Positions 49,188 to 59,173 of a stretch of DNA of 64,000 bases are shown here, piece by piece. The DNA lies in the NCBI GenBank assembly GCA_001898405.1, contig MKTW01000001.1, forward strand, positions 744,001 through 808,000, written 5' to 3'. Both the position numbers and the translations under genes were made by a program. This DNA is from Sphingobacteriales bacterium 44-61 (GTDB lineage Bacteria; Bacteroidota; Bacteroidia; Chitinophagales; Chitinophagaceae). Each line of letters starts with the position of its first letter. The first letter of the stretch is position 1. The notes under the pieces were generated by a model. It was not told the DNA's origin. It was given only the letters and a program-made list of their open reading frames with translations, and searched no databases.

Positions 49188-52100
49188 CTACATATTCCTC
49201 CGGTACTGCCCCCCCACTTCATACAATGCATGCGTGATCTGGCCCAGGGAACAATATTTCACTGTTTCCATCAATGAAGCAAACAGGTTGCCATCATTAA
49301 TAGCCACTTCTTTCAACTCTTTCAGCATTGAACCGGCTTTATTTTCATGATGCTTTCGGAAAGCCTGCAGGTTATTGATCTGTTGTTCCTTTTCTTCCGT
49401 GGTGCTGCGGATCACTTCAGAAGGAACAATGGTGGGCGAGCCTTTTTTATTCAGGAAAGTGTTCACTCCGATCAGCGGAAGCTCGCCCGTATGTTTCTGA
49501 TGTTCGTAATACAGGCTTTCTTCCTGTATTTTATTACGTTGATACATCCTTTCCATTGCTCCCAGCACACCGCCTCTTTCTGTAAGCCGGTCAAATTCCT
49601 GCAACACGGCTTCTTCTACCAGGCTGGTCAATTCTTCCGTCACAAAAGAACCCTGTGTAAAGTTCTCGGCTTTAGCTGTGCCCAGCTCCCGGTTAATGAT
49701 AAGCTGGATCGCCATGGCCCTTCTCACACTTTCTTCTGTTGGCGTGGTAATGGCCTCATCATACGCATTGGTGTGAAGCGAATTGCAATTATCATATATC
49801 GCATACAAGGCCTGCAACGTGGTCCGGATATCATTAAAATCGATCTCCTGCGCATGGAGGCTACGGCCGGATGTTTGTATATGATACTTCAGCATCTGGC
49901 TGCGCTTGTTGGCCTTGTATTTATACTTCATGGCTTTTGCCCAGATGCGGCGCGCCACTCTTCCAATCACACTGTACTCAGGGTCCATGCCATTACTGAA
50001 GAAGAAAGAAAGATTGGGCGCAAAATCATCAATAGCCATTCCCCGGCTTAAATAATACTCCACATAAGTGAATCCATTTGCCAGTGTGAATGCCAATTGC
50101 GTAATAGGGTTGGCTCCCGCTTCTGCAATATGATAACCCGAAATGCTTACGCTATAAAAATTCTTTACTTTCTGCTCGATAAAGTATTCCTGCACATCAC
50201 CCATCAGCTTCAATGCAAATTCTGTAGAGAAGATACAGGTATTCTGCGCCTGGTCTTCTTTCAGTATATCTGCCTGCACAGTGCCTCTTACCTGTTGCAA
50301 AGCAGCTTCTTTACATTGCTGATAGATATCTGCCGGCAGCACTTCATCTCCGCTCAGGCCCAGCAAGGCCAGGCCCAATCCATTGTTCCCTTCCGGCAAC
50401 ACACCGGGTGAAGAAGGATTATTGTAAGAAGGCTTTGGCGTAGCACCATATTTTTTCCGGAACGCTTCTGCTATCCACTCCTCCTTCTTTTCTTTCTGTA
50501 TCCATTTTTCACATTGCTGATCTATTGCTGCATTCATGAAAAAGGCGAGTATCATCGGGGCAGGGCCATTGATCGTCATACTTACCGAAGTGCGTGGATC
50601 GCAGAGATCAAATCCGCTGTATAATTTCTTGGCATCATCCACCGTAGCAATGCTTACCCCGCTATTGCCGATCTTTCCATAAATATCCGGGCGGTGATCA
50701 GGATCTTCTCCATACAACGTCACACTATCAAAAGCGGTAGACAACCTTTTAGCCGGTTGGTCTACGCTCACATAGTGGAAACGTTTATTCGTTCTCTCAG
50801 GACCTCCCTCGCCGGCAAACATTCTTGTTGGATCTTCCCCCTCACGTTTTAAAGGGAATACACCTGCGGTAAAAGGGAAATGCCCCGGCACATTCTCCTG
50901 TGCCTGCCATTGCAGGATATCACCCCAGTCTTTGTATTTAGGCAATACTACTTTGGGTATCCGGGTACCCGACAGGCTTTTGGTAAACATTTCCTGCCGG
51001 ATCACTTTATCCCTCACAGTATATTCGTAATAATCTTTTTGATATTCTTTTACTTTTTCACCCCAATGCTGCAACAGCTTACGGCTTACCGGTGTTAACT
51101 GGCCGGTATAAAATTCGATCTGCTGTTTTATCACAGTTAATAATTCATCCGGTGTTTTCTCTTTCAATGTTTCCAGCACTCCTTCCAGTTGATAGAGCTT
51201 GCTCGCAATTGCTGCCTGATCCCTCACCAACTGATCGTAGTTACGGTTGGCCTCACTGATCTCGCTCAGGTACCTTACTCTTTTAGCAGGAATGATGGAT
51301 GGTGAAACTTTAGCGGAAGCAGAAAAATGAAATTCTCCAAAATTGACCTTTGTTTTTGTTTCAATTGCTTTCAGCAGTAGCGCAAACAAATGGTTCACGC
51401 CTTCATCATTGAACTTGCTGGCCATGGTGCCAATCACAGGAAGCTCTTCGTTTTTCGCTGTCCAAAGAGCATGATTCCGCTTGTATTGTTTCTTTACATC
51501 TGCCATTGCATCCAGTGCTCCGGCTTTATCAAATTTGTTGATGCAAATAATATCAGCATAATCCAGCATGTTGATCTTTTCCAGTTGTGAAGCCGCTCCG
51601 TATTCAGGCGTCATCACATACATGCTTACATCGCAGTAATCAAGAATAGAAGCGTCACTTTGGCCAACGCCTGCCGATTCAAGGATAATAAAATCAAAAC
51701 CGGCTTCTTTGCACACATCAATGGCTTCCTGCACATGATGACTCAAAGCAGTATTATCATCGCGGGTGGCAAGGCTGCGCATGTAAGCCCGCGGATGAGA
51801 GATCGCATTCATCCTTATCCTGTCGCCCAGTAAAGCGCCGCCTGTTTTTTTCTTGGAAGGGTCAACAGAAATAACCGCAATGGTCTTGCCGGTAAAATTC
51901 TGCAGGAACCTTCTCACCAGTTCATCCGTCACACTGCTTTTACCTGCACCGCCTGTACCGGTAATACCCAGCACCGGTATCATGTTATTAACTTTGGAAG
52001 CAGTTGGAGCCTGCCCGTTCTCTGCGTTGGTGATCTGCCGGGCTATCTTCCGTATATCTTTTACTTCACCCAGTTGCAGGGCGGTTTTATATTCGGCTTT

Positions 52101-52535
52101 ACCGTTCAGGTGTATGTCACATTGCCTGATCACATCTTCGATCATTCCTTCCAGTCCCATCTGCCGCCCGTCGTCCGGGGAATAGATCCGGGTGATGCCA
52201 TATTTATGCAGCTCTTCAATTTCTTCCGGCAGTATAGTGCCGCCACCGCCGCCGAATATTTTGATATGGCCACAGCCATTCTCATCCAGCAGGTCTTTCA
52301 TGTATTTAAAAAATTCCAGGTGTCCACCCTGGTAGCTGGTAATCGCAATGCCCTGCACATCTTCCTCGATAGCAGTTTCCACGATCTCTTTTACGGAACG
52401 GTTATGCCCCAGGTGGATGATCTCGGCACCCTTACCCTGAAGGATGCGGCGCATAATATTAATGGCAGCGTCATGACCATCGAAGAGGGAGGCTGCAGTG
52501 ACAATCCTGATCTTATTGACAGGCGTATAGCTCAT
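49188..52535 (-). CDS. icmF: Fused isobutyryl-CoA mutase IcmF
   Basis: A 1,115-residue fusion in the IcmF order. Residues 5-140 are the B12-binding domain with base-off ligand His21 ([11 protein letters not shown]) and [10 protein letters not shown]; residues 185-400 a MeaB-like G-protein chaperone with P loop [12 protein letters not shown] at 190-201; the rest is the mutase domain ([53 protein letters not shown]). The [11 protein letters not shown] and [11 protein letters not shown] segments mark IcmF rather than methylmalonyl-CoA mutase. It interconverts isobutyryl- and n-butyryl-CoA, some members act on isovaleryl-CoA. The gene lies alone; no cobalamin riboswitch is visible before it. Confidence 0.95.
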   Translation of the reverse strand: MSYTPVNKIRIVTAASLFDGHDAAINIMRRILQGKGAEIIHLGHNRSVKEIVETAIEEDVQGIAITSYQGGHLEFFKYMKDLLDENGCGHIKIFGGGGGTILPEEIEELHKYGITRIYSPDDGRQMGLEGMIEDVIRQCDIHLNGKAEYKTALQLGEVKDIRKIARQITNAENGQAPTASKVNNMIPVLGITGTGGAGKSSVTDELVRRFLQNFTGKTIAVISVDPSKKKTGGALLGDRIRMNAISHPRAYMRSLATRDDNTALSHHVQEAIDVCKEAGFDFIILESAGVGQSDASILDYCDVSMYVMTPEYGAASQLEKINMLDYADIICINKFDKAGALDAMADVKKQYKRNHALWTAKNEELPVIGTMASKFNDEGVNHLFALLLKAIETKTKVNFGEFHFSASAKVSPSIIPAKRVRYLSEISEANRNYDQLVRDQAAIASKLYQLEGVLETLKEKTPDELLTVIKQQIEFYTGQLTPVSRKLLQHWGEKVKEYQKDYYEYTVRDKVIRQEMFTKSLSGTRIPKVVLPKYKDWGDILQWQAQENVPGHFPFTAGVFPLKREGEDPTRMFAGEGGPERTNKRFHYVSVDQPAKRLSTAFDSVTLYGEDPDHRPDIYGKIGNSGVSIATVDDAKKLYSGFDLCDPRTSVSMTINGPAPMILAFFMNAAIDQQCEKWIQKEKKEEWIAEAFRKKYGATPKPSYNNPSSPGVLPEGNNGLGLALLGLSGDEVLPADIYQQCKEAALQQVRGTVQADILKEDQAQNTCIFSTEFALKLMGDVQEYFIEQKVKNFYSVSISGYHIAEAGANPITQLAFTLANGFTYVEYYLSRGMAIDDFAPNLSFFFSNGMDPEYSVIGRVARRIWAKAMKYKYKANKRSQMLKYHIQTSGRSLHAQEIDFNDIRTTLQALYAIYDNCNSLHTNAYDEAITTPTEESVRRAMAIQLIINRELGTAKAENFTQGSFVTEELTSLVEEAVLQEFDRLTERGGVLGAMERMYQRNKIQEESLYYEHQKHTGELPLIGVNTFLNKKGSPTIVPSEVIRSTTEEKEQQINNLQAFRKHHENKAGSMLKELKEVAINDGNLFASLMETVKYCSLGQITHALYEVGGQYRRNM

Positions 52536-52560
52536 AAATGTTGGATCTTTTGAAACGGTG

Positions 52561-52568
52561 CAAATTTA
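52561..52568 (-). promoter_or_regulatory. -7 element of the icmF gene (candidate)
   Basis: Minus-strand TAAATTTG at 52568-52561 matches TAnnTTTG, 26 bases before the icmF start codon, which would give a leader of about 20 bases. The -33 region is not convincing. Confidence 0.45.
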
Positions 52569-52663
52569 GCTCAAAAAACTAATGGTTGTTAGCGCATAAA
52601 TGAAGATATTGCCGGAACAGGTAGCAGGAAAGATGTCGACCCTGTTCCCTACATTTGTTGCTT

Positions 52664-54127
52664 ATGCAGGCTATATTAGATTCAGTAAAACAGCTTTATA
52701 GAGAATGGAAAGGTGCTGAACCCACCTCAGTTGATGTGCTGCCCCAATCGGGCAGTGAACGGCGGTATTTCCGCCTCAGCGGTCCGGGTCATTCAGTGAT
52801 AGGCACTTATGGCGCCAATACCCAGGAGAATGAAACCTTTATTTATTTCTCCCGGCAGTTCAGGGAAAAAGGCCTTGCCGTTCCGGAAATTCTGGCCATC
52901 AGTGAAGACGGTGTTTATTATCTCCAGGAAGATTTTGGGGATGTGTCGCTGCTCAACCGGCTGGAAGCCGAGGGATTTACCCAACCGGTGTATGATCTTT
53001 TCAAAAAAAGCCTCGATGCACTGGCCAAATTACAGGTAAAAGGTGATGAAGGGCTTGACTATGACCGTACGCTGACCAATAAAGAATTCGGGAAGCAAGC
53101 CATCATGGCGGATCTCCTCTATTTCAAATATTATTTCCTGGATGCATTGCGCAAGCCTTACGACAAGCAGAAACTGATCAATGATTTTGAAGCACTGAGC
53201 AATTACCTGACGCATACGGAATACAAATATTTCATGTTCCGCGATTTCCAGAGCCGTAATATTATGGTCAAGGAAGATGGCTCTGTCCATTTCATCGATT
53301 ACCAGGGCGGCATGAAGGGCGCACCTCAATATGATGTCGCCTCCATGCTTTGGCAGGCCAGGGCCAATTTGCCGGCAGAATGGAAAGAAAAGCTGCTGGA
53401 AGATTATATGGATACGTTTGAAACACTGATCCCTTCTTCATTAGACAGGATCGTTTTTCATAGCCAATACAATGGCTATGTGCTGATCCGCCTTCTGCAG
53501 GTGCTGGGTGCTTACGGTTTCCGTGGTTTGTTTGAACGCAAAGCGCAATTCCTTACCAGCATTCCAATGGGATTAAAAAACCTGAAAGAATTTTTCCAGC
53601 ATCAAAGCCTGGGGATCTCTGTACCGGAATTCCGTAAGGTGCTTGACCTCTGCGTTTCAGACGAGATCATCCAGCAGTTCACACCCATACAGGCAACCGA
53701 TAAAACCGCGCTGGTAGTAAAGATCAATAGCTTCTCCTTCCGCAACGGTATTCCTCCTGATGATAGCGGCAATGGCGGAGGATTTGTTTTCGATTGCCGC
53801 GGCATATTGAACCCCGGCCGTTTTGAAAGCATGAAATACCAAACAGGGCGTGATAAGGAAGTAAAAGATTTCCTGGAACAGCAAACCAAGATGCCGGAGT
53901 TCCTGAACAGTACATTTGACCTCGTGGACATATCTGTAGAAGATTTTATCAAAAGAGGATTTGAAAGCCTTTCTGTCAGTTTTGGTTGCACTGGCGGCCA
54001 GCACCGCAGTGTGTATGCTGCCGATGCACTGGCCAGGCATTTAAGAAATAAATTCAAGGTAAAAATAGAATTGAAGCATGTAGTGCAGGATGCGAAGAAC
54101 TGGGTGAATGAGGCACCAAAGGGGTAA
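52664..54127 (+). CDS. AmgK-like sugar kinase fused to a RapZ C-terminal domain
   Basis: A 487-residue protein from the ATG at 52664 (an upstream TTG would add three residues). Residues 1-330 are an aminoglycoside phosphotransferase-like kinase: phosphate loop SGSERRYFRLSG, catalytic Asp in FRDFQSRNIMV and FIDYQGGMKG. AmgK phosphorylates MurNAc and GlcNAc at C1. Residues 355-480 match the RapZ C-terminal domain (FDCRGILNPGRFESMKYQTG and SFGCTGGQHRSVYAADALA), which in E. coli binds glucosamine-6-phosphate. The MurU-like gene follows 30 bases later, which supports the AmgK role. The fusion may couple kinase activity to amino-sugar level (inference). Confidence 0.88.
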   Translation: MQAILDSVKQLYREWKGAEPTSVDVLPQSGSERRYFRLSGPGHSVIGTYGANTQENETFIYFSRQFREKGLAVPEILAISEDGVYYLQEDFGDVSLLNRLEAEGFTQPVYDLFKKSLDALAKLQVKGDEGLDYDRTLTNKEFGKQAIMADLLYFKYYFLDALRKPYDKQKLINDFEALSNYLTHTEYKYFMFRDFQSRNIMVKEDGSVHFIDYQGGMKGAPQYDVASMLWQARANLPAEWKEKLLEDYMDTFETLIPSSLDRIVFHSQYNGYVLIRLLQVLGAYGFRGLFERKAQFLTSIPMGLKNLKEFFQHQSLGISVPEFRKVLDLCVSDEIIQQFTPIQATDKTALVVKINSFSFRNGIPPDDSGNGGGFVFDCRGILNPGRFESMKYQTGRDKEVKDFLEQQTKMPEFLNSTFDLVDISVEDFIKRGFESLSVSFGCTGGQHRSVYAADALARHLRNKFKVKIELKHVVQDAKNWVNEAPKG

Positions 54128-54157
54128 GGCATTCACCTGTATAAACAATTATCTCCC

Positions 54158-54874
54158 ATGAAAGCAATGATCTTCTCCGCCGGCCTTGGCACCCGCTTCA
54201 AACCCTGGACAGACAAGCATCCTAAAGCGCTTGCCATTATCAATGGCAAATCTTTATTGCAAAGGAATATTGAATACCTGCATCAATATGATATCCGCGA
54301 TGTGGTGGTCAATATCCATCATTTCCCTGATCAGATCATAAAAACACTGGATGATAACAATGGCTTCGGAAGCAGGATACTGATCAGTGACGAAAGCAAT
54401 GAAGTGCTGGAAACCGGTGGTGGTTTATTAAAAGCCAAACATCTTTTTGAGCCGGGGGAAGATTTTCTTACCATCAATGTAGACATACTGACCACACTCG
54501 ATATTCATCAATTCTTATCTTTTCATCGCCGGCAAAAATCTTTTGTTTCACTGGCAGTAAGCAACCGTAAAAGCAGCCGTTGTTTTGTTTTCAATGAAAA
54601 CGACCGGCTTACCGGCTGGAGAAACCTGCAAACGGGAGAAGAGAAAATAAAACTGGAAAGTGATCGGCAATTCAACAGGTCTTTTAGTGGCGTCAGTCTT
54701 TTCAATTATTCTTTTTTTGATAAACTGGCATTGAAAGGAAAGTTCTCCCTGGTTGATGCCTGGCTTTCTTTAGCTGCGCAAAACCCGATCTATGGTTATG
54801 ACCACTCAGGTGATAAATGGGTAGATGTGGGCAAGCCTGAAAGCATTGCGGTTGCAGAAGCCCTTTTTGCCTGA
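54158..54874 (+). CDS. murU: MurNAc-1-phosphate uridylyltransferase-like nucleotidyltransferase
   Basis: The 238-residue protein begins MKAMIFSAGLGTRFKPWTD, the sugar nucleotidyltransferase signature GxGxRxxPWT, with PKALAIINGKSLLQRNIEYL next. HISTORY-type acidic metal positions are in FLTINVDILTTLDIHQF and KWVDVGKPESI. Directly after the AmgK-like gene this is MurU, which makes UDP-MurNAc from MurNAc-1-phosphate and UTP in the recycling bypass of MurA/MurB. Other NDP-sugar transferases (mannose-1-phosphate) share the fold, but the operon favours MurU. Confidence 0.88.
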   Translation: MKAMIFSAGLGTRFKPWTDKHPKALAIINGKSLLQRNIEYLHQYDIRDVVVNIHHFPDQIIKTLDDNNGFGSRILISDESNEVLETGGGLLKAKHLFEPGEDFLTINVDILTTLDIHQFLSFHRRQKSFVSLAVSNRKSSRCFVFNENDRLTGWRNLQTGEEKIKLESDRQFNRSFSGVSLFNYSFFDKLALKGKFSLVDAWLSLAAQNPIYGYDHSGDKWVDVGKPESIAVAEALFA

Positions 54875-54921
54875 TGCCGCTTATCCAATTTTTTGCAAAT
54901 ACATGGAAATACCCTGTTAAT

Positions 54922-54940
54922 GGCTGGTAGTTTACTGGCC
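54922..54940 (+). terminator. Weak terminator after murU
   Basis: An 8-bp stem with two G-T pairs (GGCTGGTA/TACTGGCC), loop GTT, followed by TTTTCTTTATTTTAG. Positioned 47 bases after the murU stop and before the peptidase gene. Confidence 0.4.
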
Positions 54941-54988
54941 TTTTCTTTATTTTAGATTCCGTTTCTTTTTAAAAACCTACACTTCATC

Positions 54989-56950
54989 ATGAGGAAATTT
55001 ATTCTGTTCATTGCTGTATCCCTGAATACGGTGCTTGCTTTTGCCCAATCAAATTATGATGCCAAAGAAGCTTTTAATCCACAGTTCTATCCTTACCCCG
55101 GTAATGAATTCCGCAGCGCCAGTGGTGAACCCGGTCCGAGATACTGGCAAAACCGTGCGGACTATAAGATCAATTGTACGCTCGATACAACCAATCACCG
55201 TTTAAGTGGTGAAGTGGAGATCAACTATACCAATAACAGCCCCGACAACCTGAAATTCCTCTGGCTGCAGCTGGACCAGAACATTTACAAAAAAGATTCC
55301 CGTGCTTCTGCTACTACAACAGAAGCTGGTGGCCGCTGGGCCAATGGAGAGTTCACACAGGGAGACGTGATCAAATCAATAGCTGTGGAATACAATGGGA
55401 AAAAATATACCGCACAGTACAACATCACCGATACACGCATGCAGGTCTGGTTGCAGGAAGCATTGAAATCTGCCGGTGGCAAGATCAAACTTTCGATCCC
55501 CTTTGAATTTGAGATCCCGCAATACGGTACAGACAGGATGGGAAGGCTGAACACACAAAACGGCTGGATTTATGAAACAGCACAGTGGTTTCCCCGCCTT
55601 TGCGTGTACGATGATATCCAGGGTTGGAATGTGTTGCCTTACCTCGGAGCGGGTGAATTTTATCTTGAATACGGAGATATTGAATATGCCGTTACAGCTC
55701 CGGCCAATATGATCGTGGTAGGCTCAGGAGAATTGCTGAACCCGCATGAGTGCTTTACGGGCGAGCAACTGAAAAGGTATAATGAAGCGAAGACAAGTGA
55801 TAAAACCATTACCATCCGCAGCGATAAAGACATCAATGATAGGAATGCACAACCCAAAAAAGCCAGTTCCACCTGGAAATTCAGGATCCTGAATGCCCGC
55901 GATGTTGCCTGGGGTGCTTCCCGCGCATTTGTGCTGGATGCTGCACGCATCAATCTTCCTGACGGAAAAAAATCATTGGCAGTGAGTGCTTACCCTGTAG
56001 AAAGCATGAAAGACAAAAAGGGAAATGACTGGCGCCGCTCCACTGAAATGGTAAAAGCATCTATTGAACACTATTCAGAAAAATGGTTTGAATTCCCTTA
56101 CCCGGCAGCTACCAATGTAGCAGGTATCGTAGGGGGCATGGAATATCCCGGTATTGTTTTTTGCAGTTACACTTCCGTAGGCGCAGGCTTATGGGGTGTA
56201 ACCGATCATGAATTCGGCCACACCTGGTTCCCTATGATCGTTGGCAGCAATGAACGGAAATATGCCTGGATGGATGAAGGGTTCAATACATTCATCAACG
56301 ACCTTTCAACAGATGCATTCCATAATGGCGAGTTCAAAGACAAAAGCTTTTTCAATGATCCGACTTCACCGTTCATGATAAAATATACGTTTGGTGATAA
56401 GATGGACGGACTTTACACTGTGCCTGATGCTATCCAGCAGGACAATCTCGGTATTGCCGCTTATATGAAGCCTTCTCAAATGCTGCATGCATTGCGGGAT
56501 ATTGTGCTGGGCCCTGAACGTTTTGACCGCGCTTTCCGTGAATACGTTCAACGCTGGGCTTTCAAACACCCCACTCCCTGGGATTTCTTCCATTCTATGG
56601 AAAACGTAGCAGGTGAAAGCCTGGACTGGTTCTGGCGCTCCTGGGTATTGAATACCTGGAAACTTGACCAATCAGTAAAAGAGGTAAAGTATGTGAAGAA
56701 TGATCCGGCCAAAGGAGCTGAGATCACCCTGGAAAACCTGGAAAAAATGCCTATGCCGGTGACCATTGTGATCAAAGAAACCAATGGCAAGGAATACCGG
56801 ATGGACCTTCCTGTAGAGATCTGGCAGCGTGGTGCACTGTATACACTTGGCGTGCCAAGCACCACTGAGATCAAAGAAGTTGTTCTTGATCCTGATAAGA
56901 AATTGCCGGATTGGAACCGGGAAAATAATAAGTGGAAGAAAGCATTCTGA
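54989..56950 (+). CDS. M1-family metallopeptidase, exported
   Basis: A 653-residue peptidase of the M1 (gluzincin aminopeptidase) family. A cleavable signal peptide comes first (FILFIAVSLNTVLAFAQS, with cleavage after AFA). The substrate segment GGMEYPG is near 378, and the zinc site is HEFGHTWFP with the third ligand Glu in WMDEGFNTF, 18 residues after the second His. No lipobox is present, so it is periplasmic or secreted. It probably cleaves N-terminal residues from peptides. The gene has its own position between murU and a convergent metallophosphoesterase gene. Confidence 0.92.
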   Translation: MRKFILFIAVSLNTVLAFAQSNYDAKEAFNPQFYPYPGNEFRSASGEPGPRYWQNRADYKINCTLDTTNHRLSGEVEINYTNNSPDNLKFLWLQLDQNIYKKDSRASATTTEAGGRWANGEFTQGDVIKSIAVEYNGKKYTAQYNITDTRMQVWLQEALKSAGGKIKLSIPFEFEIPQYGTDRMGRLNTQNGWIYETAQWFPRLCVYDDIQGWNVLPYLGAGEFYLEYGDIEYAVTAPANMIVVGSGELLNPHECFTGEQLKRYNEAKTSDKTITIRSDKDINDRNAQPKKASSTWKFRILNARDVAWGASRAFVLDAARINLPDGKKSLAVSAYPVESMKDKKGNDWRRSTEMVKASIEHYSEKWFEFPYPAATNVAGIVGGMEYPGIVFCSYTSVGAGLWGVTDHEFGHTWFPMIVGSNERKYAWMDEGFNTFINDLSTDAFHNGEFKDKSFFNDPTSPFMIKYTFGDKMDGLYTVPDAIQQDNLGIAAYMKPSQMLHALRDIVLGPERFDRAFREYVQRWAFKHPTPWDFFHSMENVAGESLDWFWRSWVLNTWKLDQSVKEVKYVKNDPAKGAEITLENLEKMPMPVTIVIKETNGKEYRMDLPVEIWQRGALYTLGVPSTTEIKEVVLDPDKKLPDWNRENNKWKKAF

Positions 56951-56989
56951 CCTTGAGTCGGGAGTCGTTCCTGAAGTTGCCGGATGGGT

Positions 56990-58084
56990 TCACAGCCTCT
57001 TCGCTAACTCTTCCAGGCTAATTTCCTCCAGCAATTCCCTTTTCGGAGTTCCGTCTTTCTTTGTCCATTTTATCAGCCGGATGCTGGTGTCTGAAATTTC
57101 AATGCCGGTGATATCGCCGTCTATAAAACAGCAGCAGCCACTGTTGAAATAAGATGGCCGCATGGTTTGATAATCTACGGCTACAGATGTAAACTCCTTT
57201 TCACGCCTGCGTATTTCTGCATACAGGGAAGCAATCGCTTCCCTGTCTTTATTCATTTCCGCAGCCTGGAATTGCTTGTACAGCCGTTCAATATGTGTGA
57301 GTGATTCAAATACCGGTTGATGAGTGTGGCCGGTTATCAGCAGTGTATCTTTTTGGGAAGAAGACCATTCATACATGATCTCATTGTGCAGTGTTTTCTT
57401 TTCATCGTCGTAGGCTGCTGTATTGGAATTGATCCATAAATAGGCCTGAAAAGGAGCCCAGATCTGGGCAACAAAGAATTTGCTGAACCAGTTGCCATCA
57501 CTTTGTGCGTCGCCCTGGTGACCATGTGTACAGAAGATATTGAATGGCCCGGCCCCTATTTCAGTAGAAAGCACCAGCCCTTCGTATATCTTGATCTCTT
57601 TTCCATAAATATGTTTTAGCTGCCACCACGCAAAAGGATCGTTGCCCCAATAGAGATCATGATTGCCGATCACTTTTACAAAAGCATCGCGTTCGGCAAA
57701 TTTCTTTTCGGCTTCAAATGTGGCCTCATTATATTTTTTCACTTTCAGCAGGCTGTTTTCCCACAGCTCTTCACTATCGCCCAGTGAAATAAAAGAAAAG
57801 CCTTCCTGTTCATAATGCGCCAGTGCCGCAAGATAATTGGGCTCTGCCATCATGAAATCATCGGCGCCATCGCGTGCGCCTTTATGCTGGTCGGAGAAAA
57901 TGATGAATTTGCCGCTGTTCAGTTCATAAGGAACTATCAGTCCTTTTTTGCCGGAACGTGATAACGTGTCATGGTACAGCTTATCCAACGCCTTGAATAC
58001 CCTGTCGCGCTGAGGCCGGGAGGAAAATTTTTGTGTGGCCCAGAGAACAGGTTTTAACAGTATATACCTTAGGATCCGGCGCAT
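56990..58084 (-). CDS. Calcineurin-like metallophosphoesterase
   Basis: A 364-residue phosphoesterase with all five metal motifs: FSDQHKGARD (Asp-x-His), LGDSEELW, IGNHDLYWG, FCTHGHQGD and ITGHTHQPVF. The family includes phosphodiesterases, nucleases and UDP-diacylglucosamine pyrophosphatase-like enzymes; the substrate cannot be told. Two extra segments (KHIYGKEIKIYEG and the region after residue 265) are not typical of small family members. It overlaps nothing but lies three bases from the ridA-like gene, so both are probably co-transcribed. Confidence 0.9.
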   Translation of the reverse strand: MRRILRYILLKPVLWATQKFSSRPQRDRVFKALDKLYHDTLSRSGKKGLIVPYELNSGKFIIFSDQHKGARDGADDFMMAEPNYLAALAHYEQEGFSFISLGDSEELWENSLLKVKKYNEATFEAEKKFAERDAFVKVIGNHDLYWGNDPFAWWQLKHIYGKEIKIYEGLVLSTEIGAGPFNIFCTHGHQGDAQSDGNWFSKFFVAQIWAPFQAYLWINSNTAAYDDEKKTLHNEIMYEWSSSQKDTLLITGHTHQPVFESLTHIERLYKQFQAAEMNKDREAIASLYAEIRRREKEFTSVAVDYQTMRPSYFNSGCCCFIDGDITGIEISDTSIRLIKWTKKDGTPKRELLEEISLEELAKRL

Positions 58085-58087
58085 TGG

Positions 58088-58468
58088 TTATTTAACGGCG
58101 ATCATGCTGATCTCCACATTCACAAACTTGGGCAATGCGGCAACCTGCACAGTTTCGCGGGCGGGATAATCGCCTTCAAAATATTTCCCATACACTTCAT
58201 TGATCTCTCCGAATTTCTTCATATCGGTGATAAAAATGGTTGTTTTCACCACGTTTTTGAAACTCATGCCTGCGGCCTGCAAAACGGCTTTCAGGTTTTG
58301 CATGGAGCGGTGCGTCTCCGCCTGCACGTCTTTATTGTCCAGTTCGCCTGTTGCCGGGTTAATACATACCTGGCCGGAGAGATACAAAGTATCTCCGGTC
58401 ATGATCGCCTGGTTGTAAGGGCCGATCGGAGCAGGTGCATCTGGTGTATTAATGATGATCTTATCCAT
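58088..58468 (-). CDS. ridA: RidA/YjgF/UK114-family deaminase
   Basis: A 126-residue RidA protein. The catalytic Arg lies in DYPARETVQVAALPK, and the N-terminal PDAPAPIGPYNQAIMTGDTL and YLSGQVCINPATGEL are conserved. It hydrolyses reactive enamine/imine intermediates of PLP enzymes such as threonine dehydratase. Length and motifs match E. coli RidA (128 residues). It is divergent from the dehydrogenase-like gene, 40-67 bases away, and followed by the metallophosphoesterase gene after three bases. Confidence 0.96.
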   Translation of the reverse strand: MDKIIINTPDAPAPIGPYNQAIMTGDTLYLSGQVCINPATGELDNKDVQAETHRSMQNLKAVLQAAGMSFKNVVKTTIFITDMKKFGEINEVYGKYFEGDYPARETVQVAALPKFVNVEISMIAVK

Positions 58469-58535
58469 TCCGGTTGCTTTTAAAATTTAGATCAGCGAAT
58501 ATAGCTTTATGCACTTTCTTTGCAAAAATTTGTCT

Positions 58536-59171
58536 ATGCTGGTATTGGTGATCACAAATGATGCGCTTCGTGAAGAATTGCTGGCCTGTGCGCCTGCGGA
58601 TGATAGCGTTCATTTCAATTTCATTCAGCATCCTGGCCACTACCAGGGCAGTGCTGCACCAGACGCCTGCATCGATCTGCTGTTTGATAATACAACTGAT
58701 AGAATAAACTGGCTGAATGGTCTTGGATCTCCGCTGGTTGTTATAAATGCTGTAGCAGCCACGCTTGCCGGTACTGATGCAGGTTTTGTACGCATCAATG
58801 GCTGGCCTGGTTTTTTGAGGCGTCCTTTAATGGAAGCAGCGGCAGTTAATGAAAGCAACAGGAACAAAGCGGAGGAGTTATTTGTTTTACTGGGAAGAAA
58901 AGCGGAATGGGTGCCGGATATCAGCGGCTTCCTTACAGCAAGAGTGGTGGCATCCATCATCAATGAGGCATTTTTTGCACTGGAGGAAAATATCAGCACG
59001 GAACAGGAAATTGATACGGCCATGAAGTTGGGCACCAATTATCCGTTTGGGCCTTTTGAGTGGTCGGAAAAGATTGGCCTTGCAGCCGTTTATTCCCTGC
59101 TGGCGGGTTTAGAAAAGGAAGAATCCCGCTACACTCCCTGTAAATTACTGGAAAAAAAGGCTTTGATATAA
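58536..59171 (+). CDS. 3-hydroxyacyl-CoA dehydrogenase-like protein, degenerate N-terminal domain
   Basis: A 211-residue protein from the ATG at 58536 (an earlier ATG at 58509 exists, but TTTCTTTG at 58515-58522 looks like a -7 element placing the transcript start after it). The C-terminal half is the 3-hydroxyacyl-CoA dehydrogenase C-terminal domain (DISGFLTARVVASIINEAFF, AMKLGTNYPFGPFEWSEKIG). The N-terminal half should be the NAD fold, but GxGxxG is absent and only a short beta-alpha remnant remains, so dehydrogenase activity is doubtful. Two bases separate it from tsaB. Confidence 0.75.
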   Translation: MLVLVITNDALREELLACAPADDSVHFNFIQHPGHYQGSAAPDACIDLLFDNTTDRINWLNGLGSPLVVINAVAATLAGTDAGFVRINGWPGFLRRPLMEAAAVNESNRNKAEELFVLLGRKAEWVPDISGFLTARVVASIINEAFFALEENISTEQEIDTAMKLGTNYPFGPFEWSEKIGLAAVYSLLAGLEKEESRYTPCKLLEKKALI

Positions 59172-59173
59172 TA

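Noticed and set aside
49188-52535. Classical methylmalonyl-CoA mutase
   Set aside because: The B12 domain is N-terminal and a G-protein domain is inserted before the mutase domain, which is the IcmF order.
52536-52663. Cobalamin riboswitch before icmF
   Set aside because: The leader is only about 20 bases and no B12-box-like sequence is visible.
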